Source: a virus
Length of the DNA: 64,000 nt
Reading direction: 5' to 3' (one strand)
IMG/VR virus record: IMGVR_UViG_3300044648_000098
Coordinates: 1-64,000 of that record
Shown here: positions 56,041 to 61,529 of the stretch, one piece after another
Position numbering within the stretch: the stretch's first letter is position 1
How the letters are laid out: each line of letters begins with the position of its first letter
Translations under genes and position numbers: made by a program
The notes under the pieces: generated by a model
Told to the model about the DNA's origin: nothing
What the model saw: only the letters and a program-made list of their open reading frames with translations
Databases searched by the model: none

Positions 56041-56882
56041 AGGCGCCTCCGGCGGCCGAGCCACACGACGACGCTTCCGAGCGCCAGAAGCGCGCCGGCG
56101 CCCGGCTCAGGGATAGGCGCGCTGACATCGATGTAGGTCCCGGCGTTCATCCAACCCGTCATGGCGTTCGCCGTGGTGTTGGTGATGGACAGGACGAACA
56201 GTCCACCATCGCCCAGCGTGTACCTGAACACGTCCGACAGGTTTCCGCCGAACGCGCTGGTCAGGGAGGCGAACAGGCTCGCGCTCACGCGGTTGCCCAC
56301 ATCGGCCATCGTCAGGCTGGCGAAGGATGCCGCCGTGTCGAGGGTGAAGCTCGTCACCGTGTCGAGCGCGAGCCCGTCGAGCACGCTCAGCGTGCAGAGC
56401 GTGGCGAACGACATCGTCTCGCCGGCGCCGAGCGAGAAGCCGCGGCGCCACTCGGTGGTCACCTTGACCTCCGACCCGTTGCGCGGCTTCGCCTTCGCGG
56501 TCGAGGTGATGCTGGAGTAGTAGACATTCCCCATCCCTGACCCCGCATAGTCCAGTTCAGGCACTCGCGCGATGATCTCGCCAAGCGTGGTGGGCACGCT
56601 CCCGTAGTTGTGCATGCTCGGGCCGCTGCGCCACTCATCCCAGGTGGCGGAGCCGGCGCCGTCCAGGCCCGCCTGATCTCGCGCCTGGACACCCGCCGCG
56701 CGCATGCTTGGAGTGGTCCAGTCACCGTTCAGGTTATGCGGGCCGTCCAAGGCCGGGGACCCGACTCGCAGCGGAGGAAGCCCCCCTTGAAGCACGAGCT
56801 GGGCGGTGTAGTCGGTGGCGTGAGCGAGGGCCGCCCAGCCGAACAGGAGCGCAGCAGCTGCGCCCTTTGCGATGCGTTTCAT
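56031..56882 (-). CDS. PEP-CTERM sorted secreted protein
   Basis: 283 residues. A signal peptide (1-22, cleavage after AHA) leads to a Gly/Ser/Thr-rich beta domain and a C-terminal PEP-CTERM tripartite anchor: PIPEPG (256-261), a hydrophobic helix to 276 and RRRR (277-280). Such tails are cut by exosortase in Gram-negatives that make biofilm polysaccharide. Phages have no exosortase, so the protein depends on the host system. The gene faces away from hicA, with its own leader; probably a lysogenic-conversion factor acting at the cell surface. Confidence 0.85.
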   Translation of the reverse strand: MKRIAKGAAAALLFGWAALAHATDYTAQLVLQGGLPPLRVGSPALDGPHNLNGDWTTPSMRAAGVQARDQAGLDGAGSATWDEWRSGPSMHNYGSVPTTLGEIIARVPELDYAGSGMGNVYYSSITSTAKAKPRNGSEVKVTTEWRRGFSLGAGETMSFATLCTLSVLDGLALDTVTSFTLDTAASFASLTMADVGNRVSASLFASLTSAFGGNLSDVFRYTLGDGGLFVLSITNTTANAMTGWMNAGTYIDVSAPIPEPGAGALLALGSVVVWLGRRRRLWG

Positions 56883-56992
56883 GCTCTCACCCTTGTGCCC
56901 CGGTCATGCGCCAGGGTCATTGAGGATGGTAAGCAGCACCCGACCGCAACGTGTCCCCCCATCTCGGGGGCTCAACGAATACACAAATTTGC

Positions 56993-57021
56993 TTGTACCG
57001 TTTCGCGTTTTTGTTTATGAT
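56993..57021 (+). promoter_or_regulatory. Promoter of hicAB
   Basis: TTGTAC (56993-56998), 17-bp spacer, TATGAT (57016-57021). Near-consensus; start of transcription about 23 bases before hicA. Confidence 0.8.
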
Positions 57022-57050
57022 GCATTCATCGCAACGACACGGAGGGCACG

Positions 57051-57224
57051 GTGAAGATAAGCGAGTTCAAGCGATGGCTTGAAGCGCAGGGGGTGACGTT
57101 CAAGGAGGGCTCAAGCCACTGGAAGCTGTACCACCAGGGCAGGCAGTCAGTCCTCCCGAGACACCCCAGCAAGGAGCTAAAGGAAGGCACCCGCCGCGCT
57201 GTCCTGAAGCAACTAGGTCTCTAA
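57051..57224 (+). CDS. hicA: HicA toxin
   Basis: 57 residues from GTG with GGAGG upstream. Double-stranded-RNA-binding fold of HicA: KISEFKRWLEAQGVTFKEGSSHWK, with the conserved catalytic His23 in GSSH, and LPRHPSKELKEGTRRAVLKQL. An mRNA interferase neutralised by HicB. Directly follows its own promoter. Confidence 0.9.
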   Translation: MKISEFKRWLEAQGVTFKEGSSHWKLYHQGRQSVLPRHPSKELKEGTRRAVLKQLGL

Positions 57225-57231
57225 CCAGAAC

Positions 57232-57252
57232 GGGCCCGGCGGGGGCCCTTTT
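57232..57252 (+). terminator. Hairpin between hicA and hicB
   Basis: GGGCCC-GGCGG-GGGCCC followed by TTTT. A 6-bp all-GC stem with a short T run, 8 bases after hicA. It may reduce read-through into hicB or protect the hicA end. Confidence 0.5.
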
Positions 57253-57296
57253 GGACATGAGGCCGGGCACCGTGCCCACACAGAAAGGAAACTGCA

Positions 57297-57716
57297 ATGC
57301 AACGCTATCCAGCCCGATTCGAGGCGGCCCCGGAGGGCGGCTTCACCGTGACCTTCCGGGATATCCCCGAAGCCATCACGCAAGGTGACGACATCGACGA
57401 GGCGCGCGCCGAGGCCGTCGACGCGCTTGTCACCGCCATGGACTTCTACTTCGAGGACCGCCGCCCGGTGCCCGCCCCTTCGGCGGCCAAGGACGGCGAA
57501 GAACTCGTCGCGCTTCCGGTGTCGGTGGCCGCGAAGGTCCTGCTCTTGAACGAGATGCTGGCGACGAAGACTCGCCCGATCGAACTCGCCAAGGCCATGG
57601 CCGTCCGCCCGCAGGAGGTCACCCGGCTGCTCGACCTTCATCACGCCACGAAGATCGACACGCTGGCGCAGGCGTTCGAGGCCATCGGCCGGCGGTTGGA
57701 AGTCACGGTTTCGTGA
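57297..57716 (+). CDS. hicB: HicB antitoxin
   Basis: 139 residues. N-terminal partial RNase-H fold (RYPARFEAAPEGGFTVTFRD), linker, then a C-terminal Xre-like helix-turn-helix (about 92-125, MAVRPQEVTRLLDL). It binds HicA and represses the operon. Preceded by AAAGGAAA. Ends 13 bases into the convergent late gene at 57703. Confidence 0.9.
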   Translation: MQRYPARFEAAPEGGFTVTFRDIPEAITQGDDIDEARAEAVDALVTAMDFYFEDRRPVPAPSAAKDGEELVALPVSVAAKVLLLNEMLATKTRPIELAKAMAVRPQEVTRLLDLHHATKIDTLAQAFEAIGRRLEVTVS

Positions 57717-57843
57717 CGCGCAGCACCTCGAGCAGCGCTCGCCACCAGAACCGGCTGAAGCAAGCGGCGGCGGCGAGCGCCACCAGGAACACGGCAGGCA
57801 CGAAGGCGACGGCCATGAGCGCGGCAACGATGGTGCGGCTCAT
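57703..57843 (-). CDS. Small late membrane protein
   Basis: 46 residues: MSRTIVAALMAVAFVPAVFL as a membrane segment and a basic end. ATGA overlap with the metallophosphoesterase gene; its last 14 bases overlap the hicB stop from the opposite strand. End of the late operon. Unknown. Confidence 0.55.
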   Translation of the reverse strand: MSRTIVAALMAVAFVPAVFLVALAAAACFSRFWWRALLEVLRVTKP

Positions 57844-59066
57844 ACCGCGTAGACCTCTTTCGCTGCGACCTTGCCTCCTCCGCCCTTGATGCGGTCGCGG
57901 ATCTCGTCGATCGACAGGACGCGCCGGCCGACGTCGCCATAGGTGCGACTGCGGAGCACGACGGTGATCGCCTTGCGGGCCCTGTAGCCAGCGTCGTGCG
58001 CCCACTTGTCGTTGGACGCCAGATGGTTCCATGACTCGATGGTCACGCTCGGGTGGTCCTTCGACACGAACCCGTGGTGGACGTGCCCGATGTCGATGTA
58101 GTGGAAGTCCGTCTCGCCGAAGTCCTTGCGGAAGTCGGAGGTCATCACGCCCACGAGGCGCGCCGGCGGGCACTTGTCGCTGTGGTGAACCATGACCAGC
58201 GTCTTGCCCATGCGGTACGGGATGAACACGCTGTCGTTGTCGAGCACGTGCACCCGCCCGGTGTGGCCGTAGGCCACGGTGAGCAGTTCACGCATCCAGA
58301 AGTCATTGATGCGGCTGTGGTTGCCCTGGTTGATGATGACGTCGACGTGGCGGGCCTTCTCCAGCGCTTTGTCTACGATCGAGCGCATGGTGCGGCTGTA
58401 GACGCGCAGCATCTTCGGGTGCCGGCCGTCGGCGTCAAGCGCATGCCCGCTTGCGGCCGTGGTGGCCGCGAGGTTGTCGTAGTGGGTGGCGTCGCCGAGG
58501 TCGTTGATGACGATCCGCTCACATGCTGGCATCTCGTCGATCAGCAGGCCGATGGCCCCGCACAGCTCGCGCTCGGCAATGCGGAGGTCGAAGTTCTCGC
58601 CCGTCTCGGCAGCGTGGGCCAGCATGCCGATGTGGGCGTCGCCGATCTGGATCCAGGGAATGATGTCGGTCTGGAAGTCCAGCGGCGCCGGCGGCGGCGT
58701 GATCGGCTGGACGTCACCGACGAACTCGGCGATGGCCTGCTGCATTGCCTCGAGCTGAGCCTCTGCTGCCAGATGCGCCTTCACCCACTGGCCGGTTGGC
58801 TTCCCGTCCTTGTTGTAGTAGGTGCTGACGCCCTTTGCGACGTGGGTCGGCGGCACCGGCCGCGTCCAGTCGTGGTCGGGGCTGTACCCACGCAGCGCAG
58901 CCTTCGCCTTCGCCGCCTCGACTCCCTTGCGCACTGAAGTGAAGTTGACGCCGAGCACACGCGCGGCGGCGCGCATCGACCCGTGCTTGATGACCGCGTC
59001 GATGTAGCGGCACTGGGTCTCGGAGGCGAACTGCTTCAGGTTCTCGTCCACGGTGGCAGGCGTCAT
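57840..59066 (-). CDS. Calcineurin-like metallophosphoesterase with N-terminal HTH
   Basis: 408 residues. N-terminal helix-turn-helix (GSMRAAARVLGVNFTSVRKGVE, about 29-50); metallophosphoesterase motifs GDAHIG (Asp143/His145), LGDATHYDN, NQGNHSR, VHHSD and GHVHHG. This HTH plus phosphoesterase form occurs in many phages, sometimes called oxidoreductase by mistake. Substrate unknown (phospho-ester or nucleic acid). Located after the lysis genes in the late operon. Confidence 0.85.
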   Translation of the reverse strand: MTPATVDENLKQFASETQCRYIDAVIKHGSMRAAARVLGVNFTSVRKGVEAAKAKAALRGYSPDHDWTRPVPPTHVAKGVSTYYNKDGKPTGQWVKAHLAAEAQLEAMQQAIAEFVGDVQPITPPPAPLDFQTDIIPWIQIGDAHIGMLAHAAETGENFDLRIAERELCGAIGLLIDEMPACERIVINDLGDATHYDNLAATTAASGHALDADGRHPKMLRVYSRTMRSIVDKALEKARHVDVIINQGNHSRINDFWMRELLTVAYGHTGRVHVLDNDSVFIPYRMGKTLVMVHHSDKCPPARLVGVMTSDFRKDFGETDFHYIDIGHVHHGFVSKDHPSVTIESWNHLASNDKWAHDAGYRARKAITVVLRSRTYGDVGRRVLSIDEIRDRIKGGGGKVAAKEVYAV

Positions 59067-59338
59067 GTGGGGTGTCCTTCGCGGATGAAAGCCGGCTGCA
59101 TGACCTTGAGCGGGCAGAGTTTCGTGACCATCGCCCGCGGGATCGCGGTGCGCGGGCCGATGAAGTCGGGATGCCAGGCGGCGGTGAGGATGAAGGCCTC
59201 GGGCGTCTCCGCGAGGATGTAGCCCACCTGGTGCACGATGACCGGCTGGTAGGTGTGGTCCGTGGTGTGGACCCAGCCGGTCTCGAGGTCGAGCTCGTGC
59301 GCGTCCTCCCACTCGATGTAGACCAGCGGGGGGATCAT
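59063..59338 (-). CDS. Conserved hypothetical late protein
   Basis: 91 residues: MIPPLVYIEWEDAHELDLETGW ... AWHPDFIGPRTAIPRAMV. A phage family typified by VxWxDA...GW followed by a Pro-rich end. It has ATGA overlaps with both neighbours. Unknown, between spanin and phosphoesterase genes. Confidence 0.6.
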   Translation of the reverse strand: MIPPLVYIEWEDAHELDLETGWVHTTDHTYQPVIVHQVGYILAETPEAFILTAAWHPDFIGPRTAIPRAMVTKLCPLKVMQPAFIREGHPT

Positions 59339-59880
59339 TCGGCGCCCCTGGTCAGCGCGTCATAGGACCGCTCGCAGGCGAGGCCGGCGATTCGGGCGGC
59401 GTCGGCGTGGGCAGCAAGCTGTCCAGCAGCCTCACCAATCCGGGCGAGCAGCGCGTCGGCTGGCAAATCGGCGGCGGGCTCGGCTGCCGGGCCGCCTTGG
59501 GGAGCGGCGGGATCGCCGGCGGCGGCACGACGGGCGGCGTCGGCGGCGACACGCTGGCGCAGCCGGCGCAGAGCATCAGCAGCAGCGCCGGCATCAGCGC
59601 GGGCGGCCTCGAGTTGGCGAGTGGCTTCATCTTCGGCTTCCTTCTGTGCTTGGATGCGGCGCTGTTCCTCGCGCCGGTAATTCTCGGAGGCGAGGCGCGC
59701 GGTGCGCTCGGCGTCGGCGCGGTGCTTGGCGAAGGCTGCGTCGAGCTTGGCGTGGGCGCTCTGGGCGCGGGCCAGGCGGACGGTCTGCACGGTGGCCGCG
59801 GCGGCGAAGGCCAGGGCCGCAGCGATGGCCGCGTAGGCGATCAGCTTCTGGGCGGTTGATGCGACGCTGAAGGGGTTCAT
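59335..59880 (-). CDS. i-spanin (Rz-like)
   Basis: 181 residues. An N-terminal membrane segment (ALAFAAAATVQTVRLARAQ, about 22-40) precedes a long Ala/Arg/Glu coiled coil and a C-terminal helical part with GLACERSYDAL. Inner-membrane spanin that joins with the lipoprotein encoded inside the same DNA in another frame to fuse the two membranes in lysis. Confidence 0.85.
   Translation of the reverse strand: MNPFSVASTAQKLIAYAAIAAALAFAAAATVQTVRLARAQSAHAKLDAAFAKHRADAERTARLASENYRREEQRRIQAQKEAEDEATRQLEAARADAGAAADALRRLRQRVAADAARRAAAGDPAAPQGGPAAEPAADLPADALLARIGEAAGQLAAHADAARIAGLACERSYDALTRGAE
59352..59630 (-). CDS. o-spanin (Rz1-like), nested in the i-spanin gene
   Basis: 92 residues in a different frame, wholly inside the Rz-like gene. 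Signal peptide with lipobox LCAGC then a Pro-rich chain (SVSPPTPPVVPPPAIPP): the pattern of Rz1 outer-membrane lipoproteins. The full nesting is the lambda arrangement. Confidence 0.85.
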   Translation of the reverse strand: MKPLANSRPPALMPALLLMLCAGCASVSPPTPPVVPPPAIPPLPKAARQPSPPPICQPTRCSPGLVRLLDSLLPTPTPPESPASPASGPMTR

Positions 59881-60047
59881 GGGGAGGGCCTCTCGGTGAA
59901 GGCTTGGGCCGCCAGGAAGGCGGCGATGGTCGCCACCATCACCGTCGAGTAGACGCCGTCGCCGATCTTCCCGAAGGCGACCAGCAGGGAGGCGGAGAGC
60001 ATCGACACCAGCGCGGCGATCGCCTTGAGTTCAATGAGCTTTTCCAT
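59877..60047 (-). CDS. Small membrane protein of the lysis cassette
   Basis: 56 residues starting MEKLIELKAIAALVSMLSAS, with two short hydrophobic segments. It overlaps the i-spanin start by ATGA. Candidate second holin, antiholin or accessory; exact role unknown. Confidence 0.6.
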   Translation of the reverse strand: MEKLIELKAIAALVSMLSASLLVAFGKIGDGVYSTVMVATIAAFLAAQAFTERPSP

Positions 60048-60102
60048 TCGGGCTCCATCTGTGGCGCGGGTATCGGTCGGATATCCGCGCCACGGGTTGC
60101 GA

Positions 60103-60612
60103 TCACTGAGCGGCCATGCACTTCTCGTAGCGGCTGAGCTGCCGCTGCCAGACGCCCCAACAGCGCTTGTTGCCGGGGGTCGAGCAGTCGTAGCCGGCCG
60201 CTCGCTTCCAGAGCAGGAGCGCACGGCACGCGCCGCGGTAGTCGGCCTCCATCAGCCGGGCGCGCATGCTGGACTTGCGCCAGTTGCCGACCCCGTACTG
60301 CCCGACGAAGTCCATGTAGAGGTCGAACTCCTCCTGATGGAGCTTCACGCCGGGGATGCTTGCGCGGAACTTGCGCTCGTCGGCGCTCATCAGGTTGCGG
60401 GCCAGGATGGCGCCACGCTCGCGCGTGATGGGCGGGTCGGTCATCCGGACCGGCGTGCCGGCCTCGTAGCGGGTGGAGCCGTGCCCGATCGTGGGCACGT
60501 CCCCTCGGGTGGGTATGACGGGCGCGGCCGTGAACCCCTCGTGCGCCTGCCAGGCCGCGAAGCCCACGGCGCTCAGCGACAGCAGGGCGGCGGCGATGCG
60601 GGCCTTACTCAT
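60103..60612 (-). CDS. Endolysin, GH24 lysozyme with SAR-like N-terminus
   Basis: 169 residues. The N-terminal segment IAAALLSLSAVGFAAWQAHE has the weakly hydrophobic composition of signal-arrest-release domains. Catalytic Glu25 (HEGF), then GDVPTIGHGST with Asp38 and Thr41. The Glu-to-Asp spacing (12) is longer than in T4 lysozyme (8). Cleaves peptidoglycan. Eight-base overlap with the holin upstream. Confidence 0.85.
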   Translation of the reverse strand: MSKARIAAALLSLSAVGFAAWQAHEGFTAAPVIPTRGDVPTIGHGSTRYEAGTPVRMTDPPITRERGAILARNLMSADERKFRASIPGVKLHQEEFDLYMDFVGQYGVGNWRKSSMRARLMEADYRGACRALLLWKRAAGYDCSTPGNKRCWGVWQRQLSRYEKCMAAQ

Positions 60613-60871
60613 CGCTGTACTCGCCTTCGTGAAGGTCCGACAGCCCTGCGTTGAGGCGGCGCAATCGCACCGCGTGCAGGTGCTCTGCGCGCCGATCTGC
60701 CTTGCGCTTGTAGTACCAATTCACCAGCAGGCCGACAGCGGCGACGACGATGCCGAAGACGACCGCGAACTCGTTGGAGAGGAACCAGCCGAGTGCGGCC
60801 GAGCCAGCCCCGGCATAGGTCGACTTGGATGCGACCGCCGCGACAGAGGCTTCAATGGCTTCGTTTTTCAT
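60605..60871 (-). CDS. Holin (HP1/Phage_holin_2_3-like)
   Basis: 88 residues: KSTYAGAGSAALGWFLSNEFAV is the conserved start of this class II holin family, with one or two membrane segments (about 22-50) and a basic/acidic C-terminal tail. It opens the membrane at lysis time. ATG at 60871 chosen; a start six codons upstream (MKAPFM) is possible. A terminator-like hairpin precedes it. Confidence 0.8.
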   Translation of the reverse strand: MKNEAIEASVAAVASKSTYAGAGSAALGWFLSNEFAVVFGIVVAAVGLLVNWYYKRKADRRAEHLHAVRLRRLNAGLSDLHEGEYSDE

Positions 60872-60895
60872 GAAAGGCGCTTTCATTTCGGGCAA

Positions 60896-60920
60896 GAAAA
60901 AGCCCGCACAGCGGCGGGCT
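60896..60920 (-). terminator. Terminator-like hairpin before the lysis genes
   Basis: Minus strand: AGCCCGC-CGCTGT-GCGGGCT then TTTTTCTTGCC, 7-bp stem. Separates the tail protein at 60945 from the holin. Same class as the hairpins at 6391, 16920, 17834 and 17872. Confidence 0.7.
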
Positions 60921-60944
60921 CGGTGGTTGGGTTGGTGACGCCTG

Positions 60945-61529
60945 TCAGGCCGGTGGCGCGATGGCGTCGAGTTGAGCGATAGCGGCCTCAGCCGCAGCGG
61001 TGATGGCGGCGGCGTCACCCGCCAGAGCAGCAGCCGAGACAGCGGCCTTGCCACCGATGCGCGCTGCCTCGATGGCAGGGCTGAGCACGGCGTTCCAGAG
61101 GTCCGCCCGGGCGATGACGGCCGCGGCCACGTCCACAGCGGTGCAGCCCGTGGCCGCCGCCTCGCTGTGGATGTGTGGGGCAGCAGCGCCAGGATCAGCC
61201 GCCAGTGCCCGAGCCTCGGCCAGCTTCATCATGTAGACGGCCTGTTGTCCCGGCACCTCGGTGATGAACCGTCGGCGTGCTACCCCAGCCGCTTCGTCCA
61301 CTTGCAATAGCGCCTGACAGAGAGCGACTTCCGTTGGCACCGGAGCATCGCCGATCACGTCTGGTTCCCACTCGTTTCCGGCCCAACGCAGAGCCCGCAC
61401 GTTGCGGTCGAACCACTTGGCGATGAGCACCTGTCCGTGGTTCACCTGCTGCTCAGCAATCCGCTGAGAGCACTCAATGCGCGTAACCACTGCGCCCGTC
61501 GACTCATCCACGATCGTGAATCGGTTCAT
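60945..61529 (-). CDS. Tail-tip-associated protein after J
   Basis: 194 residues: NRFTIVDESTGAVVTRIECSQ at the start, VARRRFITEVPGQQAVYMMK in the middle and a long Ala-rich helical end. This pattern belongs to a phage tail family encoded directly after J-like genes. ATGA overlap with J. Probably a tail-tip component or chaperone. Confidence 0.6.
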   Translation of the reverse strand: MNRFTIVDESTGAVVTRIECSQRIAEQQVNHGQVLIAKWFDRNVRALRWAGNEWEPDVIGDAPVPTEVALCQALLQVDEAAGVARRRFITEVPGQQAVYMMKLAEARALAADPGAAAPHIHSEAAATGCTAVDVAAAVIARADLWNAVLSPAIEAARIGGKAAVSAAALAGDAAAITAAAEAAIAQLDAIAPPA

